A stretch of DNA of 64,000 bases, taken from Rhabdornis inornatus. Lineage: Eukaryota; Chordata; Aves; Passeriformes; Rhabdornithidae. Under the pieces are notes generated by a model. It was not told where the DNA came from, did no database searches, and saw only the letters and a list, made by a program, of their open reading frames with translations. The stretch is taken from contig VWZS01002669.1 of assembly GCA_013397075.1 (NCBI GenBank), positions 1,584,217 through 1,648,216 on the forward strand, read 5' to 3'. The number at the start of each line of letters is the position of its first letter. Positions within the stretch are counted from its first letter, which is position 1. Shown in pieces: positions 38,701-50,500 of the stretch. Position numbers and translations under genes: made by a program.

Positions 38701-41700
38701 ATACCCCAACTGGGGGCAATTTATAGCAATGTTACCTTGCTAAATATTAATTCCTTTACTTTTCAAAAACCATTAACCACACAGTTATTCCACACCTGTA
38801 CAAAAATCTATATCGCAACAGTTATAGAGCAGATTACAGTGGAATGAATGTTGTCTAGTACAGAGCACTAAATGGCAGTATTGTTTTATACTGAAATCCA
38901 TTTTGCTACGAAAAAAAAATCTGCCAGTAATTGACCATCTCTGCTAAATTTTGGAGAACAGAGTTTAACATTCCTCTCTACACATGCACATTATTCCTTT
39001 AGGGCCGTGTTCTTATAGCCAATCCACCACGGGATCACAACCGGGTTCTACAATTTCAAGGGAGTGACCCTATGATTACCTACATGAACTTGCAGGAGTT
39101 TAATCTTTCCTAGCGACTTTTTTTTCCCCTCACTTCCCATTCACTGGAGATTGTGAATATCACATATAAGTAAGGTAATATCTTTACGTTGTTTTAACTT
39201 TTTCACAACTATGTTCACTGCACATCCCCATGGTAGTTTGTTTTGCAAACATGTATTTCTGCTCAGCACCAGAGTTTTTCCTATGACTTAGTATCCTGTA
39301 TAGCAAGGTAGCACAGGGACAGTCTTGTTCCTGAAATCTCAGAATTTGCTGCTGCTGACACACATGCCATGTTTTAAGGTCAGGCTGCTAAATATTCCTT
39401 TTAAGATGTTGACAAAATAGTAGTATTAGCAGGGACAAATCTTGCTTTAAAGTCCTGCCTGTTTTCACAGGTGCTTTCCTGCAAAAGCAGCTTAAGGTTT
39501 TTTCACTTCCATGAAATTTCCTGATCTTTAACACCTCTCCAGAGCCTTAGGGGTCACAGGACCATGCTATTGAGCTTTCCCACGGTAACTCCAGGAATAG
39601 CTCCAAGATATGAATCATATGAGTCCTGCCTTGATCATCAGATGCTTATGCAGCCTGTGTAATGCCCCATCTGGATAACTCTAATTCATACATTTGGGGG
39701 CCTTCCTGCTATTTCCCTGAAGCTGCCTGTAGCTTGTCCACAACTCTGTTGCCAATACAGTAACCAGAGCCAAAATCTCAGTGTGAGCTGAAAGAGGTTC
39801 ATTGCCTTGTAATGAAGTAGAGGATTCAGTTCTGTCTCACGCAGTGTTGCCCTACCACACACATGAATGTTGGTTTGTTCACATTCCCCGTGGCTTTTCC
39901 ATCACTCGAGGTGAGGACATGCAACCCTCTTCCCAGTCAGAGCTACAAAAGAGATATTATTGCTCCTTGTTGCTATTTCCCAAATTTACTGTCTAGCCTT
40001 GCTAATACTGTCTGAATGCCTTTGCCTTGCTGATCCACACCACTGCTCTGATTCCAGCCTTATGCTTCATGGAGCACTGATTTATTCAGGCACAGAGGGC
40101 TACAAGAGAGCAGGAACACGTGCGGCTTCATGCTACAGGACACCTGTCTGCCCTTGCCTGCCAAATAACATTTTGTTCACGACAGTTGTGGCTGCCACCA
40201 AGACAGATTGAATTACAGCAGGTGCCTGGGAAACCCAGGAACTTTTGGGGGATAGAAGCCTATGCAACTGTAAAGCACTTACTGTGTTTGGAGCCAGCTT
40301 ATACTTGGAAAGACTGGTGTGGACAAAGTGAACCACAAGGAAAGGAGCCTAGTGGAGCTTGTGAAGGAAACATTCCCATAGGGGCTGAGCCACCAGCTGC
40401 ATCTGACTGGATGGCAATAGGATATCAGATGCCTTCTTTGCTCGAGAAAATTCTGAAATTAAGTTTCCATGTCTGAATATGGAGAATGAGACAATGTTCT
40501 GGCAACTGGGACTCCATGAGCAGTTGAGAAGCTGGTGGGGTGTACCTGAGGCTGCTGCCATGCTGTGCCCTGTGCTTGACCACCAGCACCAGCTGGAGGT
40601 GCTCTTAGCAGCATTTTGACTAACCTAAAAATCTACAGGAAGTGCGATTTCCTTATTCTCATAAACACTAAACTCAAAAACCTGCAGATTCTCAGAAGAT
40701 AACTGGTGCAGACCACAGTCTGACAATCTACTATCACAAAACCAAATCCCCCAAACACCGGGGGAAGTTGGTTGTTGCTCCTAATCTAGATCTACATAAA
40801 AATCTGCAACAGATGCCATCTACTATGAGAAGAGGAAGCATTTCCTGGCAGGACTTAAATATCAGGCAAATAACATCCAGCAATGTGCAGACTGCTTTCA
40901 TGAAGGCTCCTTTTAGACAGAACAATTTGCACAGTGGGGACTGTGCTGATGGTAAGGACCTGCTTGATAGACAAAATGCATTCACAAAATAATCAAGATG
41001 TGTATAGTGATCAAAGGGAACTAACCAAGGACATTAAAAGAATATCATGTAGTAATTAAAAGACCTAAGAATGATGAACCAATAGAGTTACCATACATTG
41101 TGAACAATCATTTAAAAAGTGGTAAATAGCATAAGGTATGAGCAATCTTATTATTTTTTAAAAAGTGTTTTAATACGTGACCAAATATATATGCTGCTAC
41201 TTATCAGGCACATAAAAAAAAATCAAACAAAAACCCTTCAGATGAAGCTTATAACGTAAATGTAAAATTAGAATTGTCTAAACTGGATACACAATAATTC
41301 TATTTTTGCTAAGGAATATAAAAATTCTATTTTTACACTCTGTGCAACACTGAGGCAGAGAAAACTTTTCCTTGAAAATTCAGTACTGCCAAAATACATC
41401 TTTCTTCTTACTGAAAGTTTTCTCTTAGCTTCATTTCTGCATTTTTGGTAATTTTAAAATAGGAAACTACCTTTCTAGAAACCCCAATTCTCTATTTTAT
41501 GAGAGACCATTCTGTGCTTTTTCCTAATCTCCATCATTAGAGGGCAAGAAAATACAGCAGTAAAAAGAAACTTCTAAAACAATTTCACAAAGGTTCCGTA
41601 ACAGGTGGATTTTTTCTCCCCCTTCAACATATTACTCTTAGTAACTTTGAAATCCATCTAAGTCCCACTTGTAAAATGTGTTTAATCATTACCATAAGAG
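32786..41700. other. long noncoding stretch, no gene seen
   Basis: Nearly 9 kb without a recognised gene. 34100-34400 is very A+T-rich. 34850-35750 is a G+C-richer, CpG-poor patch that holds several overlapping open frames on both strands (for example 35503-35883, + strand, 126 codons; 35435-35752, minus strand, 105 codons). Their mutual overlap argues for composition rather than coding. A 118-codon frame at 40120-40476 and a short frame at 40768-40992 that runs past a GGTAAG donor-like word (about 40951) were examined and not recognised. Confidence 0.4.
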
Positions 41701-41759
41701 TGATGTCATGCCTCTGGGTGCTCTGCACCCCTGAGGGGTGCTGCTGCTGCCCCAGGGGC
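41701..41759. promoter_or_regulatory. CRE-like site and two AP-2-type palindromes
   Basis: TGATGTCAT (41701-41709) differs from the cAMP-response/ATF palindrome TGACGTCA by the common CpG-to-TpG change. It is followed by GCACCCCTGAGGGGTGC (41725-41741), a perfect inverted repeat around one central G. After TGCTGCT comes GCCCCAGGGGC (41749-41759), perfect around one central A. Both inner cores (CCCTGAGGG and GCCCCAGGGGC) fit the AP-2 family consensus GCCNNNGGC in form; the second is a close match. The G+C-rich cluster stands out within A+T-rich surroundings. Function is inferred from motifs only. Confidence 0.3.
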
Positions 41760-43810
41760 TCTGCATGTGTGCTTTATTTCTAGCAAAGTATCAAAGCTTG
41801 TGCTCTGAATCATGACTGCACACTTGGTTTAGCTCTCCTTGACTGGCTGCAAAGCACACAGCAGCACTTGAGAAGAATCAGCCTTGTGGTTTGTTTTCTC
41901 TTGACAACGATGCTGTACAGCCTGGATAAGTTGTATGGGTCCTGCTGAATCTCAGAGTGGAAAAACTACATCAATCTAGGAGATGTGAGCTTGAATAAAG
42001 AGAGAGATGTAACACATACAGAAACCTTCAGGGGACAGTTTATAACATGCAGTGGTTTTAAAATGTTGTATAGAATTAAAGAGTAAGATGTCAAAATACA
42101 TTTAAAAATACTGAAAAAAATAAACGTTGTTAAAATATACAACTCTGAAGAATAACAGAACTTGATTTGAATACATACATGAAATTTTAAAAGGACTTCA
42201 TATGCCAAGAAAAATAATAACAGATAGCAGGTGCAAAGCACTTTAAGGAATAGGTGGAACTTGATTTGCAAAAGAGACTGAATTTAAGGAACAAGAGCTA
42301 GGTAATTTAATATGAATGTAGGTATATAGTGAATTACTTGCATAGAGGTGGTGATTAATTTTTAGCTGATGATATATAGTATCCAATAGTAAGAGAAAGT
42401 AATAGTTATCCAAGATTAATCTGAAGCAATAACCAAAAATCAATATTGTTATGATAATCTATGATTACCTATTACTCATTACCTATGTGACCTTTGGGTT
42501 TTTGTTGATGTCAATAGCTTTTTTACTCACCCATCTTTAATCTCTGCTTCTATCACCCAGAATATTATAGTCTGGATATAGAGATTTTCTTTTAATTATT
42601 GATAAACCTTCTGCCCTTCCTCAAATTTTAATAGCAATCACAATAATTGAATTAGAACTTAATGAAATGCCAAATTGTGGCTCAGGTTTTTTTGGTTTTT
42701 TTTTGTCAAATGAGACTTTTTATCCATTAACTTTAAAGAGGAGAAACAGGGCAGAATTTTTAGCCAGGCTTTAAAGACAAATTATTTTCAAAGAATGTAA
42801 ATTTTTAAGATTCAAAAAGAAAAATCCCTTAAGTCTTTAGGGAAATGGGATTAAACCAAGATACTTCAAATCATATCAGCCTTGAAGTAATAGAAGCTTT
42901 CCTGATAGCCTGAGATTAGAAGGGACAAAAGAGCAGAGCCTGTTCTCAGCCTAGGAAGAATACAAGGCAGGAGAGATATGTATTCATCCCCTACACAAGT
43001 GGCAGCACTTTATATGATTTTTGGAAACCAGAGAAAGACTTGAGAATCCCCAGTCACTGACTAAATTACTTAGAAAAATGATGTTTCTTCAGTATATTAT
43101 TGGAAAAAAATAGAAAGAGACAGAACTTGAGTAGATAATAAGACAAAATGCATTATTTCTTAACCAAAATACCCAGTTATTTCAGTGGTAGTCAAAAGAG
43201 AAATTCTCTAGCCATCAACAGAGAGGGATATTTAGTGTCTCTCCAGGACAGAGCCTGAGCATGGCAGGGCCCAGGACAGTGAAGCCTTAAATGTGAGCAA
43301 AGACAAAGCAGCTGCTGCTCAAGCAGTTTCAGATACTTAACTGAAATGTCACAGGTTCCATTTCATCAACCACTTAAATGAATTTCAAGAAGTAGTGCAC
43401 CAGTAACGCTGACAATTTTGTTTTTAACATATTAAAGTGAGCTGCTCAGCTTTACTCAACAAAAGTGGAGACAGGAACAGTGCTCATAGACATCCTTCCT
43501 AAAGTAACATGCAAACTTGCTTTAACCTCTGAATGCATTTGTTCCTATGAACATGAATACAGGAAACTTTCAAGAACCACTGGTCACTTGCAGACATAAT
43601 TAGAAGATTCAGAAGATATTACTGTAATGAAATTTTCAGAAGCTTGAGGAGCTGAGTGAGACATTGAAGCTGGTTTGTTATACACTAACAATAGACCTGG
43701 GACAGTTTCTTGTATTTCCAAGACCCTTCCTATAAAACTTCAGAGGGAATTTTTTGTTTGTGAGGTTGCGGTCATTCCTATCTGGGATTTTTGAAGGGGA
43801 AGGGCCCCTA
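41760..43810. other. A+T-rich noncoding, no gene seen
   Basis: 42000-42650 is one of the most A+T-rich parts of the window, followed by a T-run tract at 42686-42705 (T7, GG, T9, then GT). No exon or repeat family is recognised. Hydrophobic minus-strand frames at 41966-42443 reflect the A-rich + strand. Confidence 0.5.
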
Positions 43811-43890
43811 TTTGTTTGGTTTGGAGATTTTTTTGAGGGGGGAGTGCTTGGTGTTCTGTGGGTTTGGGTTTTTTGTTTGATTGTGATTTA
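43811..43890 (+). repeat. T/G-rich low-complexity tract
   Basis: Built almost only of T and G (TTGTTTGG, GAGGGGGGAG, GGGTTTGGGTTTTTTG words). It lies about 85 bp upstream of the second CR1 remnant and resembles the T/G-rich tract found a few hundred bases beyond the first one. Confidence 0.8.
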
Positions 43891-43973
43891 CTTGTTCAAG
43901 TTTTTTTAAATGTTTAGTAAATAACTAACAATATTGGTTTAAAAATAAAATTCAAAAGCTTGGGGGAAAAAAA

Positions 43974-44062
43974 AAGATTTAGTGATATGGAGTGATGTTT
44001 GGTTAACAGTTGGACTTAGTAACCTTAGAGGTATTTTCCGACCTTGCTGATTCTATGATGCC
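43974..44062 (+). mobile_element. CR1 LINE remnant, 3' end
   Basis: In sense orientation. The stretch GATTTAGTGATATGGAGTGA corresponds to the family's TGGTTTAGTGGTGGAC-like block. GGTTAACAGTTGGACTTAGT, then TTAGAGGTATTTTCCGACCT, and finally GATTCTATGAT match the well-known end of CR1 elements, including one copy of the terminal ATTCTATG octamer. Only about 90 bp remain, severely shortened at the 5' end, with about one substitution every six to eight bases by eye, so it is old and inert. Confidence 0.92.
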
Positions 44063-47000
44063 ATTGAATGGTCACAAATAGAGAGGGTGCTAACCAGTCT
44101 GGAGTTCTAGATTCAGTTACATGATGGAGAGTTAATAATAATTTGCGCTCACAAGCAAAGGTTGAGTCCAAATCCACCGGGGTTGTGATAAACAGGGGCA
44201 GAATTTCCCTCCTCCTCCACCAGGCAGGCCCACTGCACCCTGGAAGGGCTTATTTGCAGGAGAAAGCAGATGGTGTTTGTAGTGCTGCATTCCAGCTGGG
44301 ATTCTGCCAGGGAAGGGCAGCCTTAATTTTTGTCCCCTTTTCACCACAACAACTTTGCCAGCCTGGCTCTCATCACTTGTTTTTTGTGGCAGTGTTAGCT
44401 AGAGGAGGATTACAGGGCAGCAATGTTGACTTGTGATGCTACAGCTGTTCAATGGGTGAGCAAAGACATTTGCTTGCAAAGCTAGGAGTTAAGCATTAAA
44501 GATGCAAGAAATGTGACTTATGGTTCAAGCATTAAACAAAACAACCAACCAAAACTAAAGGACAAAGTAATTGCAATTAGGAGAGCTCGACAAGTTGCTC
44601 ACTCAAATCAGTATCATAATTAATGTTAAGGCCAAAATCAGCTACCTTGTGAGCTATCCTGGCTGACCCCACAAAGTCTCCTCCTGGAAGGAACCATCAT
44701 TCTGGATTTCTGAGACAGTTTCCTAAGACACAGAAGACAGGAAACATTGTTGTCCTCCACCCAGCCATCAATGCATTCTGACCGCTGTATATTATAAAAA
44801 TAGCTTCACTGAATTAAAGGGACAGAAACCAAGAAGAAAAAGATGAAGTAATGTATATTTTCTTTGCTGAATGCCTCACATGTATTTGGCAGGTATGCTG
44901 GAGGGAGCACAGCCTGCCTCCAAGAGATTGCATGGGAGTTTGACTCCAGCCCTTCCAGCACTTTGTGAATAGATCTAATGTCACAGGCTGGATAACTACA
45001 GAATTGTGTTGCTGTTCACTTAAAGCATATCCCTTTGTTACCCATCACTTCAAGAACTACTTATTTCATGAAATGAGCTTTTCTAGTGTCAATCCTTCCA
45101 ACTAAACAAAAAAGGAGATAAAAAAGGCTATTTCAAAGTCTGTTCTTCGTATATGAACAAATGACATGGAGTGAAATATACTATTCTTCAAGCTCGAGAG
45201 GTGAATTGGTATCCAGCTAAGACTGAAGCAGCCCTTAACAATAATACCTGATAGTTCTCATTACACTGCAAATGAAAGTGTTTCACAAGGATGACTTAAA
45301 AGGCTCAAGTAAGATATATTGTTAGCATTTTTCTATTTGGAAGATCAGTGAGATGAGGAACAGATTAAACTACCAGAACCTGTTAAAGGGACTAAATTTC
45401 ACAAGCACAAATGAGCTGTATGAGCCAAAATAACCTCTATCTGTCCTGTTTTCTCATAGTGAGATACCAAAGCATTCTTTAATCCTGAATGACATTTGTT
45501 TAGACAAGAAGAAAACACTCCAGAGCACAGTCCCTGCAGGAAGAGCCCGGGCATGTTTCTCTGCAGCATGGGCAGCCCCAGAACTGCTGCTCCTTGAGAT
45601 GCCCATCCTGGGAAGGGAGGTCCTGGCATGGCGAGCCACGCAGGGAAGGTGCAGCAGCCCTTGTTTCAGGAAGTGGGACCAAAGAAGAGCAGCCTTTTGA
45701 GCTCAGGAGGCATCAGGCCTCTCTGCACTCTCTGGCTGCCCACACAAGGGCTCTGGTGTTGAACAGAGGTTTCTGCAATGATCCCCAAGAGGAGAAGAGA
45801 CGTAAGTGCTACAGATTTTACTACAGCTTGTAGTACTTTTGTTTTCTTTGCATGATTTCTTGACCAGTTTGTTTCCTCTTTTGATAGGATTTTACAGGTT
45901 TCAGTTTTGATGTGGTTTTACGTGTTCCATCTAGGACACCAGAATGGACTGCACTGCTGCCCTTGAGATGACCAATGAGCAGGAAAGCAAAGAAACCACA
46001 AGAGAACCCATTTTGCAGATCTAACAGGTCCTTGGAGCTAACTAAGCAGATTACTGGATGCCTTTCTGTGTGGAGCCTTCTCAGCAATCACTTCAAAAAG
46101 TACAGTCTGTAAAGGTTTCAAGCTCTCACTGACTTTAATTTACAGGAAATCAGGTTCTTCTGTCCCTGCAGAAAGAACTTGCAACCTCTTTATTTTTCTC
46201 TCCCTTTCCCTCAAGCCCTCTCAATACCATAACATCAAAATAAAAATACATTTCCAGATGTTGCGCATCTAAGACTCCTCAGCCGGGACCACACTCATGA
46301 GCAGAAAGAGAGCTGGAATTCCCTTTGCCTTTGGCCTCGCTGCCAGCTGGAGCTCCAGTGTCAGCAAACATCCTGAAAGCACCCAGACCATCAGCTGGGA
46401 CCAAAAGCACCCATCCTATTCTCTTTAATAAAGTGACCCTAGCTCTAGAACTACCTTTGGAAGACCCTTTTTGTTAAATAAACATACTGGGAGATACCAA
46501 AAAAGATTGGTGTGCAAGAGCAAGGCATTAAGGAAACAGAAACCAAGTTTTAATGGAACAAAAATCCCTACTGAAATGCCTTATTTTTACATTGCTTCAA
46601 ATTGTATTAACATGAACCATCTAGGCATTGTATGTGAAAAACAGAAATCCCTCTTTTCCCTTCTAAATGCAACAGTGAAGAGCAAACTTGCTTAATGTCA
46701 TTTGATTGCCTGAATGGAAACTAAGCAGGAAGAATAATTAATCCTCTTTGCCAAACATAACATATAAAATCTTAATAATTCTTAAAATGGCATTTATTGC
46801 TGAAATAAAAGTGGTTTGGTGCTTCTAAATGGAATGAGAGGCAAATAAATAACATTTTTGCATTTTATATCATACTTAACAACATCAGCTCATGGCTTAG
46901 CTTTGTGTTTGCTTTGAATTAAAATCTCAGTGAAAGCTCAAGATTCACTCTTTTGGGAATGCCAGTGTAGTTTAAATTACATTATGTTGAGGACCAGAGG

Positions 47001-47538
47001 GTAAGGGAAACTGAATGGTCACTATCTCAGGGATGATAAAGCAGGAGCTTTAGAAGACAACAGCATGAGGTAATAGCAAATGTGCTAGATCTTGCTCCAG
47101 GAGGATCTGAAGGAGATTAGAAGGAGAGGGACTAACAGCATATTCATTAAATCTTGTTTACTATACAAATGGCCCTGTTTGCCCACCCATTTCATACAAA
47201 CAGTGGCTGCAGCCCTGCTTTGGCAGGGTGGGACTGCTGAATAGGGGCCCCTGGGTGGCCTTAGGAATGCTCAGTAAAACTGATGGCTCTAGGGCAGGAC
47301 TAACCCTGCTTTTCTCATTTGGGAAAGTATGTGGGGAAAGGAACAGCCACCAGCACTGCAGCTGAGCTCTCTGTAGCAGGCCCTAAGGAACAGCAGCCCT
47401 CTCATCTTCCAGGGTGCTTCTTCACTCCTTCACAATTGAGGGAGTGGCTGTAATGCTTTAATAAACATTTTAAATTATAGATTTATCTGAATAATAAGAG
47501 CTTAAGAGCAGTGAAATCCAAGTCTGCACCTGACCTGC
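44063..47538. other. noncoding, no gene seen
   Basis: Noncoding. 45510-45750 is a G+C-richer, CpG-poor patch with overlapping open frames on both strands, none recognisable. 46740-46990 is A+T-rich and free of simple repeats. No transposon family is recognised after the CR1 end. Confidence 0.45.
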
Positions 47539-47581
47539 AGCACAGACAGAAGAGAGGAGCACAGACAGAAGAGAGGAGCAC
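47539..47581 (+). repeat. perfect 19-bp tandem duplication
   Basis: The unit AGCACAGACAGAAGAGAGG occurs at 47539-47557 and again, without any difference, at 47558-47576, followed by five bases of a third copy. Perfect identity suggests a recent duplication that may be polymorphic. Confidence 0.93.
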
Positions 47582-50500
47582 CTGGTTGAGTCCATACAAC
47601 AAAGTACAAAGGGATGATTGTCATGCTCTGTCCTGAGGAGTGAAATCAGCTCCCTGTTTTACCACATCTAGCACATTTAGGTTGGCATTAGTACTGCCAG
47701 GATTTGAAAAGGATGAGAGAAGCTTTAGCTGAGGTGGTAGCTTTTATGAGTTTTATTTCCACTGCTTACTCCTTTTAAATTTCATGATAGTTGGAAGATT
47801 GAAGCATATAAGAACAAGAGTAGCTGAAGTCACTTGTAAGAATCAAATGTGGAGTCACAGGTCACTCCAACATTTTAAAAAATGTTATCCTCTGCTTTGC
47901 AGCTCTAGTCATGTAAAGAATAGGATATAACAAGGATAACTTCATCCTTTTAAGTCACAATCCTCTTAGGATACATCCATTTTTTCCTTGGAGCTGTCAT
48001 ACCCAATTTCAAAGCTCAGGTCTTTTATCACACCCACAGTATCTGCAAGACCTGGATAAGTGTCATAAAAAATTCTGTAATACACAGCAATCAATATTTT
48101 CCAGGAAAGTATACGTTGACTAAAATGTTCACTGAATGGAGGAGGATGCTGTAACAACCCTACCTAGGGCAGCTAATAGTGGGGAAGTTTGGGTGAGGGG
48201 TCTGGACTCTGGCTTGGCTGCCTGTTGGGGGCTTGCAAAGCAGCCCCGGTGGTGGCTGTGCTGCTGAGCTCCCTGGCATGTGTGGTTGGATGCAGCACAC
48301 ACTTCCCTGCACAAATTCATCTTAACAATGCCACACTATTGAAATCTAAACCTCCACACCTCAAATCAAAATAGAGAAATGTCACAAAACTCATTCACAT
48401 GAACTCATACTTGTAATAAATAGAATGAGAAATTTCACACATTTTGTGCTTAAATACTCTTCACTACAAAAGAACTCCTGTACTTCACAGCCATTCCATC
48501 AAAAGAAGCCAGAGAAAGACAAAAAATATTCAAATATGGAATTAAAAACACAGAACAAGTTCAGCATAGAGTAACTGGGCAAGAAGCCTCTGAATTCTTG
48601 GACCTCTTGAGAATGCACTTCAGATGAGAAGTTGAAGTTCAGATGAGTTTAAGCTCAAGTCTTTATGCAGACATTTATCATAATTTTCTCTGCCTAGTAG
48701 CAAGATTTGTCAGCCCATTCAGACTGCCATTATCATTGTCATCCACACCATATTCCACTGAGAGTAATTAACCAGTACCTGCCCTAACTTGTTAGCTTCT
48801 CTGTGATCTTATAGCACACTTAGCTCATTAATCCTGTCTTTAAAATCTTTCCAGACATCAGAGTAGGCCTTGGCAATTTTGCCAGGGAACATTTCATAAC
48901 CCACACTTTTGCTAATTACTGTCTGAACACAAATGCAAAGCCTGGCCATTCATTAAAGACAGGCAGGGTCTTTGCATAGAACTTCAGAGTGTCTCTGGGC
49001 AGCAGCACCTTGTTCTGCTCTCTGTGCCTCCCACAGTCACTGCCTGAGCCCCCGCACTGGTGCCACCTCTGTCCCACCAGCCACGCTGCTGGGGACACCA
49101 GGCAGCGCTGTGTGGGCACCCAGGAGGGCAGGAAGGGAGGCTCCAGCAGCACCAGGGCAGCACTGGCTGGGGACAGGAGGACTTTGAGCCTGAAGGCAAA
49201 TGCAGGGAGAAATGAGCAAGGGAAAAGAGAGATCACCTTATTTTTCTTGTCTGCCTTTGCCTGGAGTAGCAAAGTGCTACTTCACTCACTCCCAGGCCTA
49301 GACCCTGGATGGCTATCTTAGGGGAAGGGAGGCAGCAGAGAAAGGGCTGGGTTTATTTACTTCAACTAATCATTTTCTTTAATTATATTACTACTATCAT
49401 CATAATTTTAGTAATCTAAACCAGGTAGTAATTACATAATATTAAAAAACCCCCTGCTAATCACCTTCTTTCTGACTACAGGTTTTACTCCAACTGGGGC
49501 ATTGCTGGGAAAAAAGTGAAGTTGCTCTGCTGAGGCAAGTTTATGATATTTCTAACTATCTGGTTAGCTTACTGTGTGACTACTGCATGTAAATGGAGTC
49601 TTTGTAAATTCATCTCAATGTATCAGGCAAAAGGAAGCAAAAAGCATGATAAAATTGTAAGTATGTATTCCAGTGCACGGTAAAACACATGGACAGAGTA
49701 AATGGTACTTGACCATTAGATATTCTTCTAAATCTCTCCTGAAAGCATTACAATCTGCCTTGCTTATGGAACAAGAATGATATCCTCAAAGTAGATCTTT
49801 AAGTTTATAATTTGTTCCTTGTAAACTAGCATTTTTTTATTGAGTGAACTAATTTTTGTTGCTTTCATGCTTTATGGATCAATAATATCTCTAAGCAGTC
49901 ACTGAAGCTGTCACACTTGCAGATTGCTGCACAGCATGTATATATATTGTGCAGGATATACAGTCTTTATTTCTTTCATAGGCTCTAGAAAGGTTGTCCA
50001 AGGATCCCATATTGAAAGTCACTATATCAGTACATAGGCAGAATTTTAAAGCTAGTGAAAAATAAATTTACATTTCAAACTTAGATCCAAACTCTTATTA
50101 TTTCAGGCTCTGGTTCTATACTCATGGCTGGGTTTGAGGCTGAGTTGCATTAATTCTGATGGGACCTCTTGTTCTCACCTTGAGGTTGAGTATGCCTTGA
50201 AGGAGAACTTAATGCTCCAGTACCAGTGATGAAATGTCTGTCTATAAAGACAAACAATCACAGCATATATGCTCTTTTCCCTCATGTCATCTTCAGGACT
50301 GCAGATTTCTTGTGTTCCAGGAAGCCTTAAATAGCAGCATTAATATAAAGAATGGATCCTCTCCTCCCATTTTTGATAAAATAGGACCCAAAGGCAAAGG
50401 CCTTCACAAGTGATGTCCCTTCCATATTTTTTCAGCAAGGAAAAAAAGCTCCTAAGAATGAGGCTTGTGGAAGTTCCCACAGCATGCAAGGACCTCCAAC

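Noticed and set aside
40768..40992. Frame with a GGTAAG donor-like word at about 40951
   Set aside because: No matching acceptor and no recognisable peptide.
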